Positions 17,160 to 25,311 of a DNA stretch of 64,000 nt are shown piece after piece. Below the pieces are notes generated by a model. It did no database searches. It saw only the letters and a program-made list of their open reading frames with translations, and was not told the DNA's origin. A program made the position numbers and the translations under genes. Numbering within the stretch: position 1 is the first letter of the stretch; every line of letters begins with the position of its first letter. Source of the DNA: Plantactinospora sp040120695 (GTDB lineage: Bacteria > Actinomycetota > Actinomycetes > Mycobacteriales > Micromonosporaceae); contig NZ_JBEEAC010000029.1 in the NCBI RefSeq assembly GCF_040120695.1, positions 1 through 64,000 on the forward strand, given 5' to 3'.

Positions 17160-17747
17160 TCAGGGCGCGGGCAAGAGGTCGAGGGCGGCCAGCAGCATCG
17201 GGACGGCCAGTAGGATTCCGCCCAGCCCGAGGGGCGCGCCGAGCGCGCCGAGGACGGCAACGCCTTTCCGAAGCCCAGAGCGCCGCGAGTACGAGATCGC
17301 CAGGACACCGTAACCGGCTGCGAAGAGCAGGAAGAAGAGCACGTAACCGACTCCGGCCATATCGATCTGGTCGGCGGTGCCCGCCAGGCCCGAGGCCATG
17401 CCGACCGCTTGGATCACGCTGCCGAGGGCGTACACGCTGAGCATGGCAAACGCTCCCCACAGCAGCACGCCCAGCAGGGCCGGAGGAAGAAGCCTCGGGC
17501 GCTTGACGATCGACAGCAGTGCCAGCGTCGCGCCCATCACCTTCAGCACGGCGACGAGCCAGTTCATCACGGCGATCCCGGAGGTGTACTCGGCGTGGAC
17601 CCCGTTGGCGAAGTGGTCGGTCATCTCGAAGTGGACGTTCACCGTCGCGAACCCGATGCAGAACAGGACCACCAGAGCACCTGTCACGGCGACGCCGACG
17701 CCGGGCGTGGCAGGGGCCTTGTCTCTAGCGGAAGCAACGGAAGCCAT
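17160..17747 (-). CDS. Hypothetical integral membrane protein (about 5 TM)
   Basis: The 195-residue protein has five likely membrane helices: about 14-32, 53-75, 81-102, 123-145 and 160-190. A hydrophilic loop after TM1 contains NVHFEMTDHFANGVHAEYTSG, with several His and acidic residues that might bind a metal or ligand. No family could be recognised; the His-rich loop is noteworthy. ATG 17747 was chosen because the frame upstream has no family-like features and different composition. The SD is weak. It lies downstream of tRNA-Pro, across a poorly coding stretch. Confidence 0.6.
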   Translation of the reverse strand: MASVASARDKAPATPGVGVAVTGALVVLFCIGFATVNVHFEMTDHFANGVHAEYTSGIAVMNWLVAVLKVMGATLALLSIVKRPRLLPPALLGVLLWGAFAMLSVYALGSVIQAVGMASGLAGTADQIDMAGVGYVLFFLLFAAGYGVLAISYSRRSGLRKGVAVLGALGAPLGLGGILLAVPMLLAALDLLPAP

Positions 17748-18171
17748 GCCGCCAGTCAACGCGCGTTCTTCAACCGAGTCCTCCCTCCCGAGAGGGGGAT
17801 CGACCTGCGGACTAGCGCTGAAGTGGGAGCCGCGGCAGGCGCATCCAGTCACTGGATGTGCCTTCTGGGTTGGCCCGGCGGTCATGCGGGTACCGGATGT
17901 CGCGCCCCCGCATGACCGCCTGCTCCTCGTAGTCGCGGTAGCCGTTGTGGCCCCGCTCGGAGGAGGTCGGTCCCGCCTGCTTGGATCGCCCCAACTCCTC
18001 TTCGGCTCGACCTCCGCGTCTCGATCTCGCGTGGGGCGCCGGATCAGCTGCTGCCACCGTTCGTTGTCCAGACGCTGACCGACCGCCGGCAGTCCTTCGA
18101 GCCGGGTGCCGAAGGTCTGATCGTTTGCCGCCTTCTCGCTGCCTCCGACCGAGCGGTGATCGCCGGAGCGC
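17748..18171. other. Poorly coding stretch downstream of tRNA-Pro
   Basis: No gene with an SD, start and third-position bias can be supported in these 424 bases. Minus-strand readings (for example 17812-18057) have mixed, Arg-rich composition without recognisable motifs. The codon bias is weaker than in the neighbours, which fits decayed or foreign DNA next to a tRNA. I saw no integrase motif. Confidence 0.4.
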
Positions 18172-18201
18172 ATCAAGGCCCCTCCGTGGAGGGGCCTTGA
18201 T
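18172..18201 (-). terminator. Terminator of tRNA-Pro
   Basis: A perfect 14-bp stem (ATCAAGGCCCCTCC with GGAGGGGCCTTGAT) closes a 2-nt loop. It begins 15 bases after the 3' end of the minus-strand tRNA. Confidence 0.85.
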
Positions 18202-18216
18202 CTGCCGTTTCTCGTG

Positions 18217-18290
<74 letters not shown>

Positions 18291-18386
18291 AGGCGTGCCG
18301 AGCAATAGTAGCCCACCCGTCCTCTCGGGCAAATTCGGTATCCCGCCCGGTGCGTCCCGCTCACACCGGGTCTGGGCAGCGGCAGG

Positions 18387-19280
18387 TCAGCGCGGAATCA
18401 GGGTCAACAGCGACGCCTCCGGCCGGCAGGCGAACCGTACCGGGGCGGTGGGGTGGGTGCCGAGGCCGGCGGAGACGTGCAGCCAGGCGTCCGTCTCCGG
18501 CCAGCGGTGCAGGCCTCGGGCCATCGACCGGGGTAGGTCGCAGTTGGTGGTCAGCGCGCCGACCAGCGGGACCCGGACCTGGCCGCCGTGGGTGTGGCCG
18601 GCGAGCAGCAGGGTGAAGCCGTCGGCGGCCATCTCGTCCAGTACCCGGGGCTCGGGCGAGTGGGTGACCCCGATGGCGAGGTCGGCCTCTGCCGGGACCT
18701 GCCCGGCGACCGAGGCGTAGTCGTCCCGTTCGATGTGCGGGTCGTCGACTCCGACCAGCTCGACCTGCCGGCCGCCGGCCTTGATCGACGTACGGGCGTT
18801 GTTCAGGTCCGCCCAGCCGGCACCGACCAGTACCTCCCGCAGGTCCTCGGCGGGCAGTTCGACGCCCTGCACGTACTCCCGGTCGGGCAGCAGGTAGCTG
18901 AACGGGTTCTTCCAGACCGGTCCCCGGTAGTCGTTGGAACCGAACACGAAGGCGCCGGGGTAGTCGAGCATCGGTTGCAGCGCCCGCAGCGCCCCGGGTA
19001 CCGCGTCCGGGTGCGCCAGGTTGTCCCCGGTCACCACCACCAGGTCCGGGTCGGTGGCGGCCAGCGAGGCGACCCAGGCCTGCTTGCGGCGCTGGTCCGG
19101 CATCATGTGCAGGTCCGACAGGTGCAGGATGCGCAGCGGTTCGGCGTCGGTGGCGAGCACGGGTACGTCGTACCGGCGCAGGGTGAACATGTTGCGCTCG
19201 ACGAGCGAGGCGTACGCCAGGGCGGCGCCGCCCGCGAGGACGGTCCCGGCAGCCAGGCGGAATACTGTGCGCTTCTGCAT
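18387..19280 (-). CDS. Metallophosphoesterase (calcineurin-like)
   Basis: The 297-residue protein has a membrane anchor (about 6-24) and a calcineurin-like domain. The metal-binding motifs appear in order: HLSDLHM (D-x-H), VVTGDNLAH (GDN), FGSNDY (a variant of GNHD), GVTHSP and GHTHGGQ. The third motif carries Ser-Asn-Asp where most relatives have Gly-Asn-His-Asp, a YkuE-like variation. The substrate is unknown. It is the likely counterpart of M. tuberculosis Rv3683, beside ponA2. I chose ATG 19280 since a TACCCT box lies 7 nt upstream (leaderless); ATG 19307 would overlap the divergent yqeY start. Confidence 0.9.
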   Translation of the reverse strand: MQKRTVFRLAAGTVLAGGAALAYASLVERNMFTLRRYDVPVLATDAEPLRILHLSDLHMMPDQRRKQAWVASLAATDPDLVVVTGDNLAHPDAVPGALRALQPMLDYPGAFVFGSNDYRGPVWKNPFSYLLPDREYVQGVELPAEDLREVLVGAGWADLNNARTSIKAGGRQVELVGVDDPHIERDDYASVAGQVPAEADLAIGVTHSPEPRVLDEMAADGFTLLLAGHTHGGQVRVPLVGALTTNCDLPRSMARGLHRWPETDAWLHVSAGLGTHPTAPVRFACRPEASLLTLIPR

Positions 19281-19287
19281 GCGGATC

Positions 19288-19297
19288 AGGGTAGTTT
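19288..19297. promoter_or_regulatory. Back-to-back -10 boxes of two divergent leaderless genes
   Basis: On the plus strand TAGTTT (19292-19297) lies 8 nt before ATG 19306. On the minus strand TACCCT (19293-19288) lies 7 nt before ATG 19280. The two boxes share the T-A step at 19292-19293. Only 25 bases separate the divergent start codons, so the promoters must overlap. No clear -35 box is visible on either side. Confidence 0.5.
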
Positions 19298-19305
19298 GAC
19301 CGTCC

Positions 19306-19764
19306 ATGGGTACCCTGAAGGACCTCCTGACCACGGACATGCGTACCGCGCTGAAGGCTCGGGACGAGCTGACCACCTCGACCCTGCGGATGGCGCTGGC
19401 GGCCGTCGGCACCGCCGAGGTCGCCGGCAAGGAGAAGCGGGAGCTTTCCGACTCCGAGGTGCTGGCGGTGCTCACCCGGGAGGCGAAGAAGCGACGCGAG
19501 GCGGCGGCCGCCTTCGGCGACGCCGGGCGGACCGAGCAGGCGGAGCGGGAGCGGGCCGAGGGCGAGGTGCTGGACCGGTACCTGCCGAAGCAGCTTACCG
19601 ACGAGGAGGTGGCCGAGCTGGTGACGGGCGCGCTGGCCGCCGGCGGGTTCACCGAGCGCGGCCAGATGGGCCCGGCGATGAAGGCGGCCCAGGCCGCGGT
19701 GGCGGGCCGGGCCGAGGGCGGTCGGGTGGCCGCGGAGGTACGTCGGCAGCTCGGCGCCGGCTGA
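19306..19764 (+). CDS. GatB/YqeY domain-containing protein
   Basis: The 152-residue protein spans the whole YqeY fold. The N-terminal helical part contains LKDLLTTDMRTALKARDELTTSTLRM, the central part is ELSDSEVLAVLTREAKKRREAAAAFGDAGR, and the C-terminal tail is GQMGPAMKAAQAAVAGRAEGGRVAAEVRRQL. YqeY resembles the tRNA-binding tail domain of GatB and may assist tRNA-dependent amidation, but its function is not established. It is divergent from the metallophosphoesterase with a shared promoter and convergent with the PBP gene, with a strong terminator in between. Confidence 0.92.
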   Translation: MGTLKDLLTTDMRTALKARDELTTSTLRMALAAVGTAEVAGKEKRELSDSEVLAVLTREAKKRREAAAAFGDAGRTEQAERERAEGEVLDRYLPKQLTDEEVAELVTGALAAGGFTERGQMGPAMKAAQAAVAGRAEGGRVAAEVRRQLGAG

Positions 19765-19789
19765 CGGCCGCGCGTCACGCGGTAACGCG

Positions 19790-19828
19790 CGACGGGCGGG
19801 CATCCCCTCCCGGGGTGCCCGCCCGTCG
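19790..19828. terminator. Bidirectional terminator between yqeY and the PBP gene
   Basis: A stem of about 17 bp with one bulged T encloses a 4-nt loop (CGACGGGCGGGCA on the left arm, TGCCCGCCCGTCG on the right). It lies between two convergent stop codons. Confidence 0.85.
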
Positions 19829-19884
19829 TCGTCGTGACCTGCTCGGCGTGGCGTCGGGTCGTGGCCCGGGCCGCTACCGACCGC

Positions 19885-22308
19885 TCAGCGGCGGCCGGGT
19901 GGCCGGGGGCCGCGCGGTCCACCCGGTCCGCCCGGCGGGTCGTCGCTGGCCGGAGCCTTGCCGTTGCTGACCTCGATGCTCACCGCCCCACCCTTGATGG
20001 TCCGACCCTCGGGGCTGGTACCGGCCGCCGTGCCGGCCGGGCAGCTGGAGTCGACCTGGCCGCCCACCTCGGCGTCGAAGCCGGCACCCTTGATTCTGGA
20101 GAGGGCGGTCTGGATCGGCTGGCACTTGACGTTCGGGATGCTCCGCTGGTCACCGTTGACGATCTTGCCGCCCGGCGGGGTGAACTGGATCGCGGGTTTG
20201 CCCTTCATCGCGTCCCGGAGCGTCTGGTAGACGGCGTGGTTGACGCCGCCCGGGTCGTTGTGCCTCATGTTCTGCGTGGTCTCGGCCCAGTCCGGGTCGG
20301 CGAGGATGCCGGCGACCGCGAGCTGCTTCGTCATCACGACCAGCGAGGCGCTCTTCTCGCCGTCGGTGGTGCCGCTCTTGCCGGCGACCGGCTTGCCGAC
20401 GGCGCCGCGCACGTTGCGGGCGGTGGCGCCCTTGCACCGGGAGGTGGAGGAGCGGTCGCCGACCGGGCAGCGGGCGGCGTCCACGGCGGCCCGGGCCACC
20501 TCGGTCTTGATCGTCTGCGAGCACTGCGGGTTGGCGATGTCGAGCTTGTTGCCCTCCTGGTCCCGGATCAGCTGCACCGGGATCGGCTTGCAGTACTTGC
20601 CGTCGGCGGCCAGCGTGGCGTACGCGTTGGCCAGCTCCAGCGGGGTTGTCTGGGAGACACCGAGGGTGAAGGCGCCCCAGCCGTTCGCGAGCTGCTTGGT
20701 GGAGGCGAAGTGCGCGTCGTTACTGGCCCGGAACGTGATGCCCATCCGCTTGGCGGCGTCGACGACCTTGGCCGCGCCGACCCGCTCCTGCAGCGGCACG
20801 AAGTAGGTGTTCACCGACGAGCCGAACGCGCTCCACATGTTGTGCACGCCGGCCATGCTCTTGCTGGCGTTCTGCGGGCAGTACTTGTTGGTGCCCGGGC
20901 AGGCGGCGTCTGAGCCGTACTCGACGATGTACTTCGTCTGGGCCACCTGCTTGGCGTTGATCGTGGTCTCCAGCGGGTAGCCGTTCTCCAGAGCCGCCAC
21001 CACGGTGAAGATCTTGAAGGTAGAGCCGGCCTGGTAGCCGGTGATGTCGCCACCGCCGGTCAGCAACGGGTTGGTGGTGTTCGGGTACGTACCCCGGATC
21101 TTCTTCTTCCTCTTCGCCGGGTTCGTGCTGAGCTTGTTCTGCGGCTTCTTCGGGTCGTCGAGCTTGTAGTTCCGGTTCACCGCCAGCGCGCGGACCCGCC
21201 CGGTGCCGGGCTCGATCGCCGCCACCATCATGGCTTCCTTCTTGCCCGTCTTGACGTTGCGCTCGACGGCGTCCTTGGCGGCCTTCTGCGTCTTGGCGTC
21301 CAGGGTGGTGACGATGGTGTAGCCACCGCTCTTGAGCCGCCGCTCCCGGTCGTACTGGGTACGGCCGAAGGTCTCCTGCTGCATCCACCAGCGGTAGAAG
21401 TAGTCGCAGAAGAAGCCCCAGTCGTTCTTGCCGACGTCGACGCAGCCGTTCGGGGTGCGCTTGTCCTTGACCACCAGCTTGATCGCCTTGGCCTTGTCGG
21501 CCTCTTCCCGGGTGATCGCCTTGGTCTCGACCATCTGGTCGAGCACCCAGTTGCGCCGGTTGACCGCCTCCGGGTAGCCGCTCTTGGTGGTCGGGTCGTT
21601 CTCCGAGGGGGCCTTGACCATCCCGGCCAGCATCGCCGCCTCCTGGAGCTTCAGGTTCTTCGGGTGCTTGCCGAAGTACACCTGGCTGGCCGCGAAGATG
21701 CCGTACGCGCCGTTGCCGAACGGGGCGATGTTGAGGTAGCCCTCCAGGATCTCGTCCTTGGTCAGGTCGCCGTCGAGCTGCATGGCGTACCGCATCTCGC
21801 GCAGCTTCCGGGCGCTGGTGTCCTCAGTGGCTGCCACGACGTCCTGCGGGTGCGTCGCCGAGTAGGCGATGGAGAGCCGGACGTACTGCATGGTGAGCGT
21901 GGAGGCACCCTGGGTGGTGACCCCGGCCTGGTTGTTCGCCACGAACGCCCGGGCGACGCCGTTGATGTCGACGCCGTTGTGCTCGTAGAAGCGCTTGTCC
22001 TCGGCGGCGATCAGTGCCTGCGCCATCACCGGCGCGACGTCCTTGAGCGGCACGTCGCGGCGGTTCTCGTCGTACATGGTGGCGAGCGGGGTCTTGCCGT
22101 CGGAGGCGTAGAGGTAGCTGATCTGCGGCGCCTTCTTGACGGTCAGCTCGGTGGGCAGCTTGTCGAACGTCTCCGCGCCGGCTTTGGCGGCCAGGCCGGA
22201 CATCGCCACTGCGGGGAACGCGGCCGCGGCAACCACCACGCCGGCCAGCAGCCCACAGATCAGCAGCGACGCGGCGTTGGTGAAGACATTGTGGTCACGC
22301 TTCCGCAT
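19885..22308 (-). CDS. Bifunctional class A penicillin-binding protein with PASTA domain
   Basis: This enzyme polymerises and cross-links peptidoglycan. The 807-residue protein has an N-terminal TM helix (about 12-36) and a GT51 transglycosylase domain with catalytic Glu103 in EDKRFYEHNGVD and QGASTLTMQ (133-141). The transpeptidase domain has all three motifs: STFK (429-432), SVN (498-500) and KSGTT (644-648). A PASTA domain (about 710-780) and a Gly/Pro tail follow. Gene order matches ponA2 (Rv3682). ATG 22308 was chosen because GAGGTGA lies 5 nt upstream. It is divergent from wblA. Confidence 0.95.
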   Translation of the reverse strand: MRKRDHNVFTNAASLLICGLLAGVVVAAAAFPAVAMSGLAAKAGAETFDKLPTELTVKKAPQISYLYASDGKTPLATMYDENRRDVPLKDVAPVMAQALIAAEDKRFYEHNGVDINGVARAFVANNQAGVTTQGASTLTMQYVRLSIAYSATHPQDVVAATEDTSARKLREMRYAMQLDGDLTKDEILEGYLNIAPFGNGAYGIFAASQVYFGKHPKNLKLQEAAMLAGMVKAPSENDPTTKSGYPEAVNRRNWVLDQMVETKAITREEADKAKAIKLVVKDKRTPNGCVDVGKNDWGFFCDYFYRWWMQQETFGRTQYDRERRLKSGGYTIVTTLDAKTQKAAKDAVERNVKTGKKEAMMVAAIEPGTGRVRALAVNRNYKLDDPKKPQNKLSTNPAKRKKKIRGTYPNTTNPLLTGGGDITGYQAGSTFKIFTVVAALENGYPLETTINAKQVAQTKYIVEYGSDAACPGTNKYCPQNASKSMAGVHNMWSAFGSSVNTYFVPLQERVGAAKVVDAAKRMGITFRASNDAHFASTKQLANGWGAFTLGVSQTTPLELANAYATLAADGKYCKPIPVQLIRDQEGNKLDIANPQCSQTIKTEVARAAVDAARCPVGDRSSTSRCKGATARNVRGAVGKPVAGKSGTTDGEKSASLVVMTKQLAVAGILADPDWAETTQNMRHNDPGGVNHAVYQTLRDAMKGKPAIQFTPPGGKIVNGDQRSIPNVKCQPIQTALSRIKGAGFDAEVGGQVDSSCPAGTAAGTSPEGRTIKGGAVSIEVSNGKAPASDDPPGGPGGPRGPRPPGRR

Positions 22309-22716
22309 CCAGGTCACCTCGACAGGGTACGTGAGTCGACACAGAGGTCGCGCCCTGCGTACTTTCCCCATTTCCTGCGGGCGCTGGCCTCGTTGTGTTA
22401 AACGCACGACCCCTGGTGCGCGGTTGCGGGCTCCTCGCTGCAGAGTCTCCTCCCTCCGGGAAGTCTCCGCAGCGTTTTCGCTGATCGCGGCCGGGTAGTC
22501 AGGGCCGGATTGCCGGATGAAGCGTCAAGGAATGTCCGGGTTGACGGATTTGGCTGACAACGTTGCGTAATCAGTTGACTACAGAGCATGATGGTCGAGC
22601 GAGAGAAACGCATGTCGTCCGTGATGCCCGGGGGAGGGCAGCACGGGTGGCCGGGGGGTTATCGCCGGCTGACCGGCTCTGGTCGGTAGCGGGACTGCAA
22701 GGGGGGACAGGAGCAG
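22309..22716. promoter_or_regulatory. Divergent promoter region between the PBP gene and wblA
   Basis: These 408 bases hold no gene. On the plus side a TTGACG (near 22535-22540) is followed after about 17 nt by TGCGTAAT, a possible wblA promoter with a long leader of about 150 nt. The AT content rises between 22530 and 22620. Long leaders are usual for wbl genes. Confidence 0.4.
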
Positions 22717-23013
22717 ATGGGCATGATCACAGATTGGCCCACGTTGGCGGCGTGTCAGAACGGTGATCCTGACGCGCTGTTCGTGCAGGGTGCCGAACAG
22801 AACGTGGCGAAGCGGATCTGCCGCAGCTGCCCGGTGCGGTACGAGTGCCTGGCCGACGCACTCGACAACCGCATCGAGTTCGGCGTGTGGGGTGGCATGA
22901 CCGAGCGGGAACGCCGGGCGCTGCTGCGTCGTCACCCGCAGGTGGCGAGCTGGCGCAAGATGTTCGAGGCGGCCTTGAAGAACAAGGACAAGGTACTGGT
23001 CAACGCCGGCTGA
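22717..23013 (+). CDS. wblA: WhiB-like iron-sulfur regulator (WblA/WhiB4 type)
   Basis: The 98-residue protein has four invariant cysteines (C13, C35, C38, C44; spacing CX21CX2CX5C) that bind a 4Fe-4S cluster. The GVWGGMTERERRALLRRHP turn and the basic tail contact DNA or sigma factor. The LFVQGAEQN and CLADALDNRIEFGVWGGM segments match the WhiB4/WblA subgroup, which is a redox sensor and regulates development and antibiotic production in Streptomyces. The neighbours (ponA2-like PBP, ArsA-like ATPases) are the same as around M. tuberculosis whiB4. AGGAG precedes ATG 22717. Its last 14 bp overlap the convergent ATPase gene. Confidence 0.95.
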   Translation: MGMITDWPTLAACQNGDPDALFVQGAEQNVAKRICRSCPVRYECLADALDNRIEFGVWGGMTERERRALLRRHPQVASWRKMFEAALKNKDKVLVNAG

Positions 23014-24148
23014 TCGCGGCACCGATCGTGCGCAGCCCGTCGACGTCGTGCACGTCGGCGGGCTGAGCCGTCACCGCCACCGCCGGTACCGCCGGAAAGG
23101 CGTCGGTGAAGACCCGGGCGACCCGCCGCTCCCGCGCCGCCTGCTGGGCGAGCGCGGCATGGGCCAGCAGGGTCTCCACGGTCGCCTCGTGCCCACCGAG
23201 CCGCACCAGCCGCTCGGCCGCGGCCAGGCTCTCGGCGGCGGTCGGCCGCTCCACGGCGGGCCGATGCACCCGATTCAGCACCAGGCCGGCCAGCGGCATC
23301 CGTTCCTGGCTCAGCCGGCCCGCGAAGTACGCCGCCTCGCGGACCGCGTCCGGCTCCGGCACCGCGACCAGCAGGAACGCCGTCTCCCGTGCCTGGAGGA
23401 CCCGGTACGTCTGCTCGGCGCGCTGCCGGAAACCCCCGAACATCGAGTCGAGGGCCGCCACGAAGCCGGACAGATCAGTGAGCAACTGGGCGCCGAGCAC
23501 CTTCTGCACCACCCGGGAGAACATCCCGAACGAGGCGGTGACCAGGCTGAACATGCTCCGCCCACCACTGCGGGCCGGAGCCAGCAGCAGCCGCAGCATC
23601 CGCCCGTCCAGAAACCGGGAGAGCCGCGCCGGCGCGTCGAGGAAGTCCAGCGCGGACCGGGACGGCGGGGTGTCGACCACGATCAGGTCCCACTCGTCCC
23701 GGGCGTGCAACTGGCCCAGCTTCTCCATCGCCATGTATTCCTGGGTGCCGGCGAAGGTGGAACTCATCGCCTGGTAGAACGGGTTGGCGAAGATCTCCGC
23801 CGCCTTCGCCGGATCGGTGTGCGCGAGCACCACGTCGTCGAAGGTCCGCTTCATGTCCAGCATCATGGCGTGCAGCTCGCCGCCGCTCGCCTCGATGTCG
23901 ATCCCCTTGACCTGCCGAGGGGTGTTGTCCAGCTCGTTCAGCCCGAGCGACTGGGCCAGCCGCCGGGCCGGGTCGATGGTCAACACCACCGTACGCCGGC
24001 CGTGTCGCTCGGCCGCCCGGAGCGCGAGGGCGGCGGCCGTGGTGGTCTTGCCCACCCCGCCCGAGCCGCAGCAGACCACGATCCGAACGCCGGGATCGGC
24101 GAGGATCTGGTCGATGTCCAGCTCCGGTGCTGGGTGATCGGGACGCAC
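23000..24148 (-). CDS. ArsA/GET3-like P-loop ATPase (Rv3680-like)
   Basis: The 382-residue protein has a deviant Walker A motif CCGSGGVGKTTTAAALAL (about 27-44) and LTIDPARRLAQSLGL (switch I). Later comes DLIVVDTPPSRSALDFLDAP (switch II / Walker B) and a C-terminal adenine-contacting region. It belongs to the ArsA/GET3 group; the M. tuberculosis pair Rv3679-Rv3680 forms a complex linked to reactive electrophile and glycerol/nitric oxide tolerance. TTG 24151 and GTG 24148 are adjacent alternatives. It probably pairs with the second ATPase, which is encoded 131 bp upstream. Its stop overlaps the wblA 3' end. Confidence 0.92.
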   Translation of the reverse strand: MRPDHPAPELDIDQILADPGVRIVVCCGSGGVGKTTTAAALALRAAERHGRRTVVLTIDPARRLAQSLGLNELDNTPRQVKGIDIEASGGELHAMMLDMKRTFDDVVLAHTDPAKAAEIFANPFYQAMSSTFAGTQEYMAMEKLGQLHARDEWDLIVVDTPPSRSALDFLDAPARLSRFLDGRMLRLLLAPARSGGRSMFSLVTASFGMFSRVVQKVLGAQLLTDLSGFVAALDSMFGGFRQRAEQTYRVLQARETAFLLVAVPEPDAVREAAYFAGRLSQERMPLAGLVLNRVHRPAVERPTAAESLAAAERLVRLGGHEATVETLLAHAALAQQAARERRVARVFTDAFPAVPAVAVTAQPADVHDVDGLRTIGAAISRR

Positions 24149-24193
24149 CAACCGAGCGTATCGGGACAGTGCCGCCCTGGCGGCGTGGTGGCA

Positions 24194-24283
24194 CTCAGGT
24201 GTGAGTCAATCGGCGCTGCGGGGTAAGGGAGGGCCCCCTGTTATCGCTTTCTGGTGCATAAGGGGCCCTTTCTGACACCTCAG
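24194..24283. repeat. Palindrome-rich element between the two ATPase genes
   Basis: CTCAGGTGT (24194-24202) and ACACCTCAG (24275-24283) form an imperfect inverted repeat. It flanks two GGGCCC-centred palindromes (AGGGAGGGCCCCCT near 24227-24240 and AAGGGGCCCTTT near 24260-24271). It could be a terminator or attenuator between the two genes, or a copy of a dispersed extragenic repeat. Confidence 0.4.
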
Positions 24284-25269
24284 GCGGCGGCCAGCAGCGT
24301 GTCGGCGATCAGGTCCAGACCGGTCCGGTCCACTCCTTCGGCCAGCAGCGGCAACTCGACCAGGGGCAGCCCGAGCTCGAGCAGGTCGGCCCGGAGCGAC
24401 TCCTCCAGGTCACGTCGGATGAGCTGGTCGCGGGCCTCGGCGTGCAGGCCCGCCACGGTCGTCCGGTCGGTCGGCAGGCCGGCGGCCTCCAGCCCTCGGC
24501 GCAGCTCCGCCTGGGTGACCCTGCCGGCCAGCAGCGGCGGGCGGGTCGCGTTCAGGATCAGCCGCCCGACCGGGATCCGCAGGTTGTTCAGGTCCGCGAT
24601 CGCGTCGATGGTCTCCTGGACCGGCATCTCCTCCAGCAGCGTGACCACGTGTACGGCGGTCATCGGCGAGCGGAGCAGCGCCGCCACTCCCTCGCTCTGG
24701 GTCTTGATCGGGCCGACCTTGGCCAACCGGGCGGTCTCGGCGGTGACGTTCAGGAACCGGCCGATCCGTCCGGTCGGCGGGGCGTCCAGCACCACCGCGT
24801 CGTACACCCGGCGCTTGCCGGCCGTGCGGGTGGTGGCCTCCTTGACCTTGCCGGTGAGCAGTACGTCCCGCAGCCCCGGCGCGATCGTGGTGGCGAAGTC
24901 GATCGCGCCGAGCTTGCGCAGCGCCCGGCCGGCCGCCCCGAGCTTGTAGAACATGTCGAGATATTCGAGGAGCGCCTCCTCGGAGTCGACGGCCAGGGCG
25001 CGCACCTCGCCGCCGCCGCGCGCGGTGGCGATCGTCCGTTCCTCGTACGGCAGCGGGTCGGTGCCGAAGAGTTGGGCGATGCCCTGCCGGCTCTCCACCT
25101 CGACCAGCAGGGTACGGCGGCCACCGCTCGCCAGCGCCAACGCCAGCGCGGCGGCGACCGTCGTCTTGCCGGTCCCGCCCTTACCGGTGATCACGTGCAG
25201 CCGGGCCGGCCACCGGGCACTCGCCCGGTCGGCGTCCGCCCGGTCGCCCGACTCCTCGCCCGCTCGCAC
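24280..25269 (-). CDS. ArsA/GET3-like P-loop ATPase (Rv3679-like)
   Basis: The 329-residue protein carries HVITGKGGTGKTTVAAALALAL (deviant Walker A, about 25-46) and VEVESRQGIAQLFG. Switch II reads YDAVVLDAPPTGRIGRFLNV. A long helical middle follows, and the fold ends in LGLPLVELPLLAEGVDRTG. It is shorter than its neighbour, as Rv3679 is relative to Rv3680. The two subunits probably form a heteromeric ATPase at the membrane or in the cytosol. The start is GTG 25269. The pair follows the same direction, with a palindrome-rich spacer between. Confidence 0.92.
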   Translation of the reverse strand: MRAGEESGDRADADRASARWPARLHVITGKGGTGKTTVAAALALALASGGRRTLLVEVESRQGIAQLFGTDPLPYEERTIATARGGGEVRALAVDSEEALLEYLDMFYKLGAAGRALRKLGAIDFATTIAPGLRDVLLTGKVKEATTRTAGKRRVYDAVVLDAPPTGRIGRFLNVTAETARLAKVGPIKTQSEGVAALLRSPMTAVHVVTLLEEMPVQETIDAIADLNNLRIPVGRLILNATRPPLLAGRVTQAELRRGLEAAGLPTDRTTVAGLHAEARDQLIRRDLEESLRADLLELGLPLVELPLLAEGVDRTGLDLIADTLLAAA

Positions 25270-25311
25270 CCTTCGAGCCTAACCAGCCCGGCACCCGACC
25301 AGCCCGGCCGG

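Noticed and set aside
18387..19922. 511-residue form of the metallophosphoesterase
   Set aside because: The N-terminal 200 residues are antisense to yqeY; the real start lies at 19280.
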